64,000 bases of DNA from Linanthus parryae (Eukaryota; Streptophyta; Magnoliopsida; Ericales; Polemoniaceae), in assembly GCA_023055425.1 (NCBI GenBank), contig JALGPY010000005.1, forward strand, positions 76,735,495 to 76,799,494. Reading direction: 5' to 3'. Under the pieces are notes generated by a model. It was not told the DNA's origin and did no database searches. It was given only the letters and a program-made list of their open reading frames with translations. The translations under genes and the position numbers were made by a program. Shown in pieces: positions 1 to 10,393 of this stretch (its first letter is position 1; each line of letters starts with the position of its first letter).

Positions 1-3000
1 GTAAAACCATAAATGTCGACAATGTCACACATTGAAAGTGCGAGTTCTATAGACTTCATTCCGGTTCCTTTGGCACCTCTACGTAACACAATTCCTTGGA
101 ACAGATAAACTGGATTAGGGATAGTCTGCAACATAGACAAAGCAGGTTGTCAGTCATGTCTCCACGGACAGTGAAGGTTGAGTTGAGTATGCCGTGCCAT
201 ATATGTGTTTCAAAGGAAGAGATGGTAGGAAAAAGAAGAAGTACAGATCACGAAGAACTTAAAACCGTACAAGATACCAAGGTTTATGTACTTCGAACAA
301 GAGAAACGATCAAAAGTGCAATTTATTGTAAGACAACCTAAACTTGGTTATAATTAACATCCAACAGCATCAAGTGCGTTGGCTACTCTAAGATACACAA
401 TTCACCTTGATCATTGTATTGAAGTCTCTGTGGGTCAAACTTTTGATGATAAGTACCTCATCATCTGCAATAGATCAAAAGGATACCACAATAAGCATCG
501 AACAAAATTATGGAACAGGAGAGATCTCTACTTCTTTCACATGAGGATGTGTAAGACAAATGAGACATGTATGCTAATTGGCTATACATGTGGTCATGTG
601 GGTTTGTCACATTTTGCCCCAGACCTCTATAATTATCAGGGATGGATTGAAAAGAATCCTCTATCGAACATACTACGTGGATGTACAGTATGAATTAACA
701 TCAAATTACACGTAATAAATAATTCGCTTTCCAGGTATCCCCATGTAACCTGTTTTCTGGGCGTAGATGCAGAAAATTGTATTGTGGAAGAAACTTATAA
801 TGACAATTAAATATAATAATGCACTGTCCAAGCATGGTTTTCAGTGTAACAATGTACAGATGTATGCCAGCTCAAATCTCTCCTTTTAAATCAGCAAGTC
901 CAGTTATAGAACTTAGCAACATAGCATGCAATAGGGACATTAGAACAGTGCATGCTAAGGTTGTTAGGCACAGATTAGACGAAAATAATAAAGGAGGCTA
1001 TGCAGACATTGAACTTACTTGAACCTTCAAGTATCTTAACCATGTTACGAGCAGCACCCCTGACAACAAGGCGAAAATCCCTCTTCAAACCAACATATTT
1101 GGCATATTTCTGCAAAAACAATAAAAGCAGCCGGTTTTATCCCTATACATAGGATACTTGCCATTTTCATCAATAGTTTAATTAGCTTGTAGGAGACCAT
1201 CTGAAAGTGGTAGTCTTGGCGACTCTAATAAGCAGAGAAATAGTTCTTAATTTAACTGTTAAAACATAATATAAATATCACTTCAAACAGCTTAAATTAG
1301 AGATTTAGAGTTGAGGGGGAAATCTTAATAATAAAAACGAGTATTGTTTTCCATCTTCACCTCATTGACGGGGGCCTCATTGTCTCGGATGACAGCATCA
1401 TGACTATCAATTTCTGCTCCAAACTCTGTCTTTAATAGGTCTCCGGAATTTCCAACAACAGCACATGTCTTAAACTGTCTTGGGCGGAAGGGTGGCTTTG
1501 CTGGCAAAAGCAAGTTAAGGTGCTCTTCACATAGAGAACGATTATAGCATTTCTCTGCACCTCTAGGATCATGAAAGAGGGAAAAGTTGTCATTTTTCAA
1601 AATCGAGACATATCCGATCAGTTTGGCAATTAAGTGAAATATGAAAAGCAAGACATACAATTGTGCTATCCTCAAGGCTGCATAGTCTAACCAACCATCA
1701 GGTCGAGCATCTAGGTATTCTCTTGTCAATACTGTTGTCATATTACGGTACTGCATTACAGAAAATACTTGATCAGGTTGTATTACTGAAAACAAAATGC
1801 CTACGAGTATAACTACATATGCCCTACAAACCTGTTCCCACAATAGGATTGCCTCGCATACATCATAGCTGTACTCCAAGGCTTCAAAGACTTTGAATTG
1901 CTTATTATACTGCACCAAATGACAAAATTAACAAAGTTATTCTTCCCACGAGGATAATAAAGTATAGCGAGCGTAAAAGATATTAGCACAAGAGGCAGAC
2001 CCAGGTACTGTTAGTCCCCTTCGGGAACTTGAGAACCAATTTACAGTGATCAATAACTTCTGCAGTGAGCCCAAGTCCTCTGTTTGCCTACATTAAGCAT
2101 TAAGGTCAGCTGGACTTTAATCAATAAAGAATATGAATTATCAATCTACACAAATACTTCAAAGTGACACAAAGAAGAAGCTGCATTGCAGTAGATGGTA
2201 CAAAAGCAATGGTAAAACTATGCAGATTTACGATTACTGATGATTACCGTTCAAATCGGTAAACCTTAAACTGTTTGAAGCTGCAAGCAACTGAAAAAGT
2301 TCTAACACCGAAGACTTACTTCCTTCCAGAAACTAGATCACTCAATGATAATTTATCTCTACAGAACCAGGGATGCCTTAAACTAAAAGGCTCAACCATT
2401 GAATAAAAAAATTCATATCATAATAAAGGCTGTTAGAGCATCCTGAACTAATATCGTAACTACATATGTGAGCTAAAAGCATGTGAGGATGGTGTAAAGG
2501 CACTGAAATAACTATGCAGGTGTGTGATTACCATTAAAATCAGAAAAGCTTAAAATTGTTTGTAGCTCCAACTAACTTGAAATGTTTTAACATCAACACA
2601 CCTAAGACAGATGGCTAGTGGTAAGGCCCTAGGTTACAAAAACGCTAAAGAGGCCTTGCACCGCTTTCTAGTCCCCACGCACACAATCATGGAACGATTC
2701 ACAAACCAGATCAAAGATACTGACCATCCGGCAATTCATATGAATTACGAAAAGGAACTGAGGACTTCTCTTCTATGTAACCAATCGAAACCGACCGTGC
2801 CACAGCATTCCACTATAGCATAAGTAAGGGCCTTGAACGCCAATACTCATAAACAAGGCTCATATCTGTGTGGCAGAATGTATATGTTTAAATTCTTGTA
2901 ATCTTATAATGTTCAGATTTCTTGCCTTCTATCAAAAACTAAGGTGCACTTGTTCATAGACTAGATCATTATACACTCGTTTATTTCTACAGCATCAGTG

Positions 3001-3528
3001 AGGGCCTAAACTAACAAAATCAACCATTGAATAAAAAAAAATGCATATGAAGCTAAAGACAATGAGAACCCTCCTCAAGATAACACTGTGACTACATGCT
3101 AAGCATATGAGAATCAAATTTGCACATCATAAACATGAATCTGTGAGGACAAAATGAACGGAAAGCTAACCAACCACGCATTGCTGGACACTGGACTGAA
3201 AATCAGAGAGGATCTTGACATCTTCTCCGTTGAGATTAACCTTCTGCGAACCTAAATTTCAGAAAATCCCGCGATGCAGACTTCGAATTAGTACATACCC
3301 ATGTGGTAATTTTGTTTTTCTAGAAGAACCCAAGTGGGAATCACGTAAAAAAGCAGGTGGGAAGAATGAAATTTGGGTGAGAGCGGAAAACGGCGACTGA
3401 CCAGTGAAGAAATGGGACTGGATTGAGAAGATGATGAGAGAGAAAAGGACGACGGCACCGACGAGGTGGAGGAGGGTGGGTCTCCTAGTTGACGAGATCG
3501 GAAGCGAGGGCTTCGGAGACCTTGCCAT
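1..3528 (-). CDS. Sialyltransferase-like protein (GT29 family), 9 exons seen, 3' end outside window
   Basis: Plant GT29 glycosyltransferase, a Golgi type II membrane protein related to Arabidopsis SIA1/SIA2; the plant acceptor substrate is uncertain. My exon model on the minus strand is 3402-3528, 3175-3251, 2001-2087, 1832-1909, 1659-1750, 1361-1562, 1019-1109, 406-464 and 125 to beyond 1. Every junction is GT-AG and all phases agree. Exon 1 starts at MARSPKPS and holds a signal anchor (about residues 19-40, [18 protein letters not shown]). Exon 2 reads FQSSVQQCV and exon 3 [15 protein letters not shown]. Exon 6 holds sialyl motif L ([11 protein letters not shown]...[16 protein letters not shown]). 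The exon at 1-125 holds sialyl motif S ([18 protein letters not shown]). The 81-nt intron 1751-1831 is in frame and open, so an ORF finder reads through it. No internal stop interrupts the spliced frame, so the gene looks functional. C-terminal exons are missing only because the window ends. Confidence 0.92.
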
Positions 3529-3611
3529 CGCCGGGGACGGCACCGGAGGGACTGGGTCGGGGTGATCTACTGAGTTGACAGTCCGAGTTGGTTCTTCTGA
3601 ATCTGAAGTGT
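3334..3611 (-). repeat. Duplicated block, copy 1 (exon 1 and 5' flank of the sialyltransferase-like gene)
   Basis: This block covers exon 1, the start of intron 1 and about 80 bases upstream of the start codon. It recurs at 5186-5476 in the same orientation with scattered substitutions. Similarity ends after the shared string gaagtgt at the upstream edge, and near gtgggaatcacgt / gtatgagtcgcgt inside intron 1. Copy 1 belongs to the intact gene. Confidence 0.85.
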
Positions 3612-3754
3612 GTGTTAGGAGAGTGGAATAAACAGCAGGTTAAGCTACTGGGAAAGCGTTTTTGGTTAGAGCTATTGGGATAAATTGGTCGTCTAAAATC
3701 TGATCATGTGAATGTTTTCGGTTAACAAATCCAATCAAGCTGATATATGGGCGG
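3612..3754. other. Upstream flank of the sialyltransferase-like gene
   Basis: Between the end of the duplicated block and the DNA transposon I see no coding potential. Any proximal promoter elements of the minus-strand gene would be expected here and just inside the block. I see no convincing TATA box. Confidence 0.3.
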
Positions 3755-4298
3755 GTCCGGACCTAAGTCACCTAGAGCGGGAGCGGGAGCGGGAGCGGGA
3801 ACGGGAGCGGAAGCGAAAAAGCGACAAATTCTTAAATTATTGTATTTGAGAGCGTCATGAGAGCGCGTATATAAATCATAAATTTGATATATTTTATATA
3901 TAAATATACTTATATATTGAATTTTCTGTAATCTTGAATGGGTGACAATAACTACAAGTTTTTATATGAGAAAAAAAAATCTCATATTGAAGAATGTAAT
4001 GAAATTTCAACTTATCTTGTTAGAAATGAGAATTTGATGTACAGTGAGGCAGCGGAGTAGCTTGATAAGGAGTTGGTTATGTCATTTTAGTTAAAATTTT
4101 CATTTGACTTAGTTTCAAATAGGCTTGTTAACTTAGTACTAATGCCAATTGGTGAGAAAGTACAAAGCGCTAACAAAAGCGCGCTCTAACATTTTCGGAG
4201 CGAGGATTATAAGCGAATTCGAGCTGAAAGCGCCGGAGCGAGGATTGGGAGCGGGAACGGAGCCCCTCCCAAGAGTTTTAGGTGATCTAGGTCCGGAC
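3755..4298. mobile_element. Non-autonomous DNA transposon with about 20-bp terminal inverted repeats
   Basis: The left end reads GTCCGGACCTAAGTCACCTA and the right end, reverse-complemented, GTCCGGACCTAGATCACCTA: an imperfect 20-bp inverted repeat with two differences. Inside both ends are short GC-rich subterminal motifs of the form GAGCGGGAGCGG (about 3775-3825 and 4195-4262), around an AT-rich core. The element is 544 bp long and encodes no transposase. The open frame over its right end (from 4149) has no recognisable domain. I could not find a clear target-site duplication, so the exact ends and superfamily (hAT-like is a guess) are uncertain. Confidence 0.65.
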
Positions 4299-4339
4299 TT
4301 GAGAAATTTTCTCTCTTTATCTATCAATTTTTTTTTGGA

Positions 4340-4482
4340 CTTTCTCTTTTTTGAAAAGGAGATGCAAAAAAGTTTAGGGGATTCCAATATTTTGTTAGTT
4401 ATCTTACATCATATAGTCGAGTTTAAACCCGGAACCTCCTGCAAGGGATTCAAATGCTCTACCATTGAGCTAACACTAATTT
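4340..4482 (-). mobile_element. tRNA-derived SINE (head region)
   Basis: On the minus strand the sequence reads TAGCTCAATGGTAGAGC (RNA polymerase III box A type) followed about 30 bases later by GGGTTTAAACTCGA (box B type), as in the tRNA-like head of plant SINEs. A functional tRNA is excluded: the bases where an anticodon stem should form (TTTGA against GCAGG) do not pair. A tail of about 60 bases leads toward T- and A-rich runs near 4330-4370. The boundaries are estimates. Confidence 0.6.
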
Positions 4483-4779
4483 GTAACTATGCGGATGAGA
4501 ATTATAATCATTATAAAAAGGGTGGTGATAATTACACCACTCTATTTGATGCTTATAGCACAATGAATTATTAGTTGACATTTTTACCCTTTAATATTTC
4601 TCCTGTCTTCTCTCTCATAGACGATTATATTTCTTTCTCCTCTCTTCTCTCTTTAATCAGTTGTATTCTACCTCAGATCTACACCTTAGTCAAGAAGACC
4701 AACATTCTAAACCCTCAAAATCATCGAACTAGTGTTGATTTCAATAATATCAACGCAATACTAGACGTCAAATTACCAG
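4483..4779. other. AT-rich spacer without recognised features
   Basis: This stretch contains only short open frames, such as one from 4575 that runs on into the HSP20 relic. None resembles a known protein. Confidence 0.4.
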
Positions 4780-5150
4780 CAACAAAATTTGGAAAATATG
4801 GAGGAGAAAACACGGCTACATCCGAGATTTTATTGGAGTCCGCATTCTACGGCAAGACGAATTTCCTTATGATTTTTCGGAACCTCCTCTCCATCTGACG
4901 TACTTGACCCATTCTTTCCCCTCCACCAGTACTTTGATGTCCCCTGATTTCATCCCTAGCATGTTGATGACCAACACGTGCAAATTGGGATACTCCTTAA
5001 CGCCTGTATGTGTCACCGCTATGGCCTTGGCGTCGCGAACATATTGGGAGGACTTGTCATTTCCGACGGTGTCATCGGCTCGAGCAAGTTCGTTTGGGGT
5101 TGGAAAATTGGAGAGCGGATATCTATTGACGATTTGTGGGGAGCAAAGAG
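4780..5150 (-). pseudogene. Class II small heat-shock protein (HSP20) fragment, decayed
   Basis: The minus strand carries the part of a cytosolic class II HSP20 before and into the alpha-crystallin domain: [20 protein letters not shown], then [14 protein letters not shown]. The intact family has a segment between DIKV and KYVR that forms the first beta strands; here about 19 residues are missing (DIKVLVEG then WVKYVR). Directly after KYVR the frame shifts. In the next frame [15 protein letters not shown] follows, corresponding to the family's RRVGKxMRKF region, and then a stop. The N-terminal leader and the C-terminal half are not recognisable. The fragment therefore cannot encode a working chaperone. 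Its upstream side is fused to a copy of sialyltransferase exon 1. Confidence 0.8.
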
Positions 5151-5385
5151 AAATTAGAATTTGAATATATTTGTTGAGATATACAGTATGAGTCGCGTAA
5201 AAGCAAGTGTGAAGAATGAAATTTGGGATTTGGGTGAGAGAAGAAAACGACGACCGACCAGTGAAGAAGTGGGACTGGATTGAGAAGACGATGAGAGAGA
5301 ATAGGAAGGCAGCACCGACGAGGTGGAGGAGGGTGGGTCTCCTAGTTGACGAGGTCGGAAGCGAGGGCTTCGGAGACCTTGCCAT
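4867..5385 (-). CDS. Chimeric open frame: sialyltransferase exon-1 signal anchor fused to HSP20 fragment
   Basis: One uninterrupted frame of 172 codons starts at the ATG at 5383-5385 ([13 protein letters not shown]) and ends at the stop at 4867. Residues 1-43 duplicate the cytosolic tail and membrane anchor of the neighbouring sialyltransferase-like protein. Residues about 44-85 translate former intron 1 and linker sequence. Residues about 86-150 are the HSP20 fragment. The original 5' splice site (GTCGGT, near 5260) is still present, so splicing could remove the HSP20 part. No expression evidence can be read from sequence. It may be a fortuitous frame in a pseudogenic duplication; it is listed because a membrane anchor is joined in frame to a chaperone fragment. 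Confidence 0.35.
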   Translation of the reverse strand: MARSPKPSLPTSSTRRPTLLHLVGAAFLFSLIVFSIQSHFFTGRSSFSSLTQIPNFILHTCFYATHTVYLNKYIQILISLCSPQIVNRYPLSNFPTPNELARADDTVGNDKSSQYVRDAKAIAVTHTGVKEYPNLHVLVINMLGMKSGDIKVLVEGKEWVKYVRWRGGSEKS

Positions 5386-5476
5386 CGCCGGGACTGAATT
5401 GACGACACTGGAGGGACTAGGTCGAGGTGATCTACTGAGTTGACAGTCCAAGTTCGTTCTTCTGAATCTGAAGTGT
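5186..5476 (-). repeat. Duplicated block, copy 2 (sialyltransferase exon 1 and 5' flank)
   Basis: Same content and orientation as 3334-3611. The anchor reads [18 protein letters not shown], differing from copy 1 by conservative changes (GAVV to GAAF, LIIF to LIVF). The downstream edge joins HSP20-related sequence. The upstream edge coincides with the poly(A) end of the LINE at 5476-5482. Exon 2 and later exons are absent here. Confidence 0.85.
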
Positions 5477-5892
5477 TTTTTTAAGGAAAAGATAGAATAT
5501 CAATAACCATGGTTAGTCAAACCCGAAGAATCTGCAAAGATTACATCATTGGCCCATAAGGGCGTTTCAAAATAAAAACTTGTATCTCCTTCTAATAATC
5601 CTCTACTAGCAAAGGAGTGTGCTGATTTGTTGCCTTCGCGGCTAACGTACTTTACTTCTGCTGCTATTTGGTCATTAAAGTTCTACCTTCTTGGAGAAAT
5701 TCCTTCAGCTCGAGGAGGCATTCAAACCTTGTATGAGACCGTAGTTTCCCACATTAAGAATAACAGCACCCACAAGAGAGTCTGTTTCAAGAATGATCTT
5801 GGGGACGTGTAATTCTCGAGCATACCTCATTTCTTCCACCATGGCAGTGATCTCTGCAAGAAGTGGCGACAGAGCTAATGGAAGTCTAAGCA
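5476..5892 (-). pseudogene. LINE fragment: RNase H domain and 3' poly(A) end
   Basis: Reading the minus strand, RLPLALSPLLAEITAM, KIILETDSLVGAVI and VKYVSREGNKSAHSFASRG are typical of the RNase H domain at the C-terminus of plant LINE ORF2 (the RVT_3 type, with the E-x-D-S motif). The translation ends in TSFYFETPLWANDVI followed by a short tail. At the end is a run of seven A (T at 5476-5482), the expected poly(A) of a non-LTR element. The fragment starts abruptly at 5892 where Copia A begins. Zinc-binding and reverse transcriptase parts of a LINE in the same orientation lie at 21344-21770 and 30094-32676. I infer these are pieces of one element. Confidence 0.75.
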
Positions 5893-7275
5893 TAAACCAT
5901 CCAAAACCCTCCAAGGATCACAAGTCAAGAGACATAACGATGGTAAAGGAAGAAATCAATAACACACCTTAGGGTTCTCCTTTGATGACTTCAAACGCGA
6001 ATTGTGTCACGTTCTCTATGGTTGATCCACGCCTAGAGTTGATCCTATAATCTCCCAAGTCCTTGGTGCTAGCCCGGAAGAGGAAGAGGAAGAAGAACCA
6101 CGCAAAACGAGACCCAAAAGGAGGGTCTCGGCCTCCTTTGTGGCCGACGGGATGGGCGGCGGCAAGAGGGGCGGTCGGCTCCTCTTGTTGCTTGCTCTCT
6201 CTCCTTTTGTTCTCTCCCACTCTTTGTTATGTTCAATAATGAGCATAAGTTATGTGGGAAGGAAGGAAGGAAGGTCCTTTATATAGTCCAACAACTCCTT
6301 GCCAACTACCTAAAGGACTTATTCTAGTCCTACTAGAATTCAGTTTAGTCCATTCCTTGCAAATTAGTCCCTACTAAGTTTGCAAGGTTTTGCAAAGTGA
6401 TCCTTATAATTAATTAATCCAATTAATTAATTCCCAAATCTAGTTCAACTCTATATAGCGTGTGACCCCATAGGTTCTATCTAGTTGGTAGCAACTATTT
6501 GCTAATATGGAGCGGTTTCTAGCAAAACATCCAGTCTAGCCAACTAATAGAATAGTCATCTTGACAACCATTGTACAAGTGATTGTCTCATCCCTTTGTC
6601 TCTATATCCGGATTGGACACGAGACATACAAGTCACACTCGTATACCCAATCCATAGTTTCTCGATCCATGGGAATAGCCTTATTCGTGCAAATAACATC
6701 AATATCCCATATTAATTTATTTGAGTCTGGCCATACATTCTATAAGCACTATCCCTCGAGTGGCCTAGGATATTTGCTCCCGTTATGTGGGAGGGACAAA
6801 TTCTATCTACGTCCACTACGATCTCTAAGCTTGCTTCTTATTGTATCCAGTAAACGCCTTTATAACTACCCAGTTACGGTGTAGCGTTTAACGCTACCAA
6901 AATCACAATAATCCACAACTAGAATATCTAGTGACTTCAAGTCTAAGGATGACAATACCATTGCACTGCGAGAAGCGCTTGTGACTCAACATAACGTGTA
7001 TGTAGCCTTCTCGGAGATGGGTCAATCCAGTGCAACATTCCATAATGCACACCTATGTGTTCGATCATGATATCTCCATATCAATCCAACCCCATACTAG
7101 TCTATAGATGATTGTCCCATTAATCATTATACTGGACTAGGGATATTTAAGATAGACAACACAATTGTAAATCTAAGGACTTCATTATATTAAATATCTA
7201 ATAAATAATAAATGAATCTCTAGCCACAAATATTTCATACTAAACTAGATTGCCTCTAGGGCATCTATTCCAACA
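5893..7275 (-). repeat. Copia A 3' LTR (end truncated)
   Basis: Starts on the minus strand at 7275 with TGTTGGAATAGATGCCC. It matches the 5' LTR at 19989-21343 closely along its length. The homologous LTR should continue to ...CCCTACA, but identity stops near 5893, where LINE RNase H coding sequence begins. A deletion across the boundary is the simplest explanation. Confidence 0.88.
6276..6286 (-). promoter_or_regulatory. TATA box in Copia A 3' LTR
   Basis: Minus strand reads CTATATAAAGG. The same position in the 5' LTR (near 20345-20355) reads CTAAATAAAGG, so the 5' LTR promoter of this copy has a weakened TATA. Confidence 0.6.
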
Positions 7276-7289
7276 GTCTCCCACTTGCA
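7276..7289 (-). other. Polypurine tract of Copia A
   Basis: Minus strand TGCAAGTGGGAGAC lies between the pol stop codon (7290-7292) and the 3' LTR. It is the plus-strand priming site of the element. Confidence 0.8.
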
Positions 7290-10200
7290 CTAGAGCCAAT
7301 CTGGCGCATCTCGTATGCCCATACTCCTAGTGTGCCCTTCATGATTCCATTGCGTGAGCGGCTTTGTAAGCGGGTCTGACAGATTCTCATCTGTAGGAAT
7401 CTTGCATATCCGAACGTCTCCTCTATCGATAATATCTCGAATCAGATGAAACTTCCTGAGCACGTGCTTGGACTTCTGGTGCGATCTTGGTTCCTTTGAT
7501 TGCGCGATCGCCCCAGTGTTGTCACAAAACAATTCGACTGGATCCGCAATGCTAGGGACCACACCAAGTTCAGAAACAAACTTTTTGATCCAAACAGCTT
7601 CCTTTGTTGCGCCGTTTGCAGCAATGTACTCAGCCTCTGTTGTAGAATCAGCCACCGTCTCTTGCTTGGAACTCTTCCAGCTCACCGCTGCTCCATTCAG
7701 GCAAAACACATATCCTGACTGTGATCTAAAGTCATCTCTGTCGGTTTGAAAGCTTGCATCAGTGTAACCCCTTACACGCAACTCTTCCTCACCGCCAAAT
7801 ATCAAGAAAGCATCCTTAGTTCTTCTCAAGTACTTTAGGATGTTCTTGACTGCAATCCAGTGACTCTCACCCGGATTGGATTGGTATCTGCTTGTCATAC
7901 TCAAGGCATATGACACATCTAGTCTAGTACATAACATGGCGTACATGATAGATCCTATGGCCGAGGCATAGGGAATTCTAATCATGCGTTCCTTCTCAAT
8001 CTCATTGGAAGGAAAACCACTCTTTGAGAGAGTGACTCCATGTGACATGGGCAAGAATCCCTTCTTGGAATCTTGCATGTTGAACCGTTTCAACACCTTG
8101 TCAATATATGTACTTTGACTTAGGCCTAGCAACCTCTTAGATTTATCTCTATAGATCTTTATACCGAGTATATAGGCTGCTTTCCCTAAGTCCTTCATTG
8201 AAAAACACTTCCCTAGCCAATCTTTAACAGATTGTAGCATGAGAACGTCGTTTCCAATGAGTAGTATGTCATCTACATACAAGACCAGAAAAGCTACAGA
8301 AATCCCACTAACCTTCTTGTAGACACAAGACTCATCTTCGTTTCTGATGAAGCCAAACTCTTTGACCACTTCATCAAAACGTCGATTCCAACTCCTAGAA
8401 GCTTGCATCAATCCATAAATGGATCGTTGTAGCTTACAGACTTTGTTGGCTTGCTTTGGATTATCAAAACCCTCTGGCTGTATCATATACACGTCCTCGA
8501 GGAGATTCCCTTAAAGGAATGCTGTTTTGACATCCATCTGCCAAATCTCATAGTCGTGGTATGCTGCAATTGCAAGTAGGATTCGGATGGATTTGGTCAT
8601 AGCGACTGGTGAAAAGGTTTCATCATAGTCAATACCATGAATCTGTCTGAATCCTTTAGCCACCAATCGGCCCTTATAGGTAATCACATTACCATCCATG
8701 TCGATCTTCTTATTGAAGACCCACTTGCACCCTATGGGCCGCCCCCCTTCGGGTGGTTCCACCAAAGTCCATACTTTGTTGGTATACATGGATTCCATCT
8801 CGGATCTCATGGCTTCTAGCCACTTCTGAGAGTCTGGGCCATTCATGGCCTCCTCATAGGTAGTAGGCTCATCATCTATGAGCATCGTGTCACCGGAATC
8901 GGTCACGAGAAGTCCATACCTCTCCGGTTCCTGGCGCACTCTACTAGATCTACGAAGCTCTTGTGTTACCTGAACAGGTTGCTCCACAACTGCTTGTGGT
9001 TCCTGTTCATGTTCCATAATCGGTTCAGTGATTTGTGGTTCTTGAACTTCTTCAAGTTCTACATTCCTCCCACTTGCTTCTTTAGAGACAAACTCTCTTT
9101 CTAGAAACAAGCCGGTACGAGCAACAAACACTTTGTTCTCGGTTGGATTGTAGAAGTAGTATCCCTTAGTTTCCTTAGGGTACCCTACAAATTTGCATTT
9201 ATCCGATTTTGGCCCTAGCTTGTCTGATTGTAAACGTTTTACATAGACATCGCAGCCCCAAATCCTCATGAACGATAGTGTGGGACGCCTCCCACTCCAC
9301 ATCTCATATGGTGTCTTCATGACTGATTTAGATGGAACACGGTTAATGGTGAAAGCTACACTTAATAGAGCGTAGCCCCAAAATGATAATGGAAGATCGG
9401 TTTGACACATCATAGATCGAACCATATCCAATAGGGTTCGATTCCTCCTCTCGGACACGCCATTCCACTGTGGCGTTCCGGGTGGAGTGAGTTGGGACAC
9501 GATCCCACACTCTCTAAGATAGTCGTCAAACTCTTGGCTCAAGTATTCTCCTCCACGATCCGATCGTAGAGCCTTTATACTTTTGCCAAGTTGCTTCTCT
9601 ACTTCATTCTTGAATTCCTTGAACACTTCAAATGACTCGGATTTTGCCCTCATAAGGTACGCAAATCCATATCTACTGTAATCATCAGTAAATGTAATGA
9701 AGTAGACATAACCACCCCTGGCAGGCGTGGAAAATGGCCCACACACATCGGTATGTATGAGCGCCAATTGCTCACTAGTCCTCTCACCTTTCTTATTGAA
9801 AGGGGACTTTGTCATTTTTCCCAATAAACAAGCCTCACATGTCTCATATGATTCAAAATCAAATGAGTCTAGTAATCCATCCTTATGGAGTCTAGATACA
9901 CGTTTCTCATTTATATGGCCTAAACGACAGTGCCATAAACTAGCAGGATTTAAATCATTTATTTTAATCCGCTTGGTATTAATGTTGTAGACAGGATTGC
10001 TTAGATCAAGGACATAAAGTCCATTAAATAATTGCGCACTAAAATAGTGAATATTATTTAAATAAAAGGAACAACAATTGTTCTTTATTGAAATAATAAA
10101 ACCATCCTTTTCCAAACAAGAAATAGAAATAATGTTTCTGCTCATAGCAGGCACAAAATAGCAATTATTTAATTCTAAAACTAATCCTGAAGGCAGAGAT

Positions 10201-10393
10201 AGCTCGCACACGCCTATGGCCAACGCAGCAACCTTTGCTCCATTCCCAACGCGCAGATCTACCTCTCCTTTAGTCAATCTTCTACTTCTCTTTAGATCCT
10301 GCATATTTCGACAAATATGAGATCCACATCCAGTATCTAATACCCATGATGTAGAGACAGTTAAATTGGCATCTACAACAAAAATACCTGGTG
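7290..10393 (-). pseudogene. Copia A pol: protease, integrase, reverse transcriptase, RNase H
   Basis: Domains in order: aspartic protease (SWVLDTGCGSHI); GAG-pre-integrase (LWHCRLGHINEKRVSRLH, with CEACLLGK); integrase core with the DDE residues in HTDVCGPF, RSDRGGEY and NGVSERRN; Copia reverse transcriptase (WQMDVKTAFL, YVDDILLIG); RNase H (YTDASFQTDRDDF, DSTTEAEYIA) and C-terminus SDPLTKPL...DWL. Two lesions only: a 1-base deletion near 10393, where CCACCACACCAGG replaces CCACCACCACCAGG of the plus-strand copy and breaks the gag-pol frame, and a TAA stop at 8511-8513 inside the RT (FL*GNLLEDV). All catalytic motifs are otherwise present, so this is a recently decayed element that could still act as substrate for enzymes supplied by relatives. 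Confidence 0.92.

Noticed and set aside
819..1022. Short plus-strand frames within the first 3.3 kb
   Set aside because: They overlap introns and antisense of the sialyltransferase-like exons and have no independent support.
4430..4482. Possible functional tRNA gene on the minus strand
   Set aside because: Box A and box B are present, but the anticodon stem cannot form and the acceptor ends do not pair; a SINE head fits better.
4149..4574. 141-codon plus-strand frame
   Set aside because: Runs across the end of the DNA transposon and the SINE; no similarity to known proteins.
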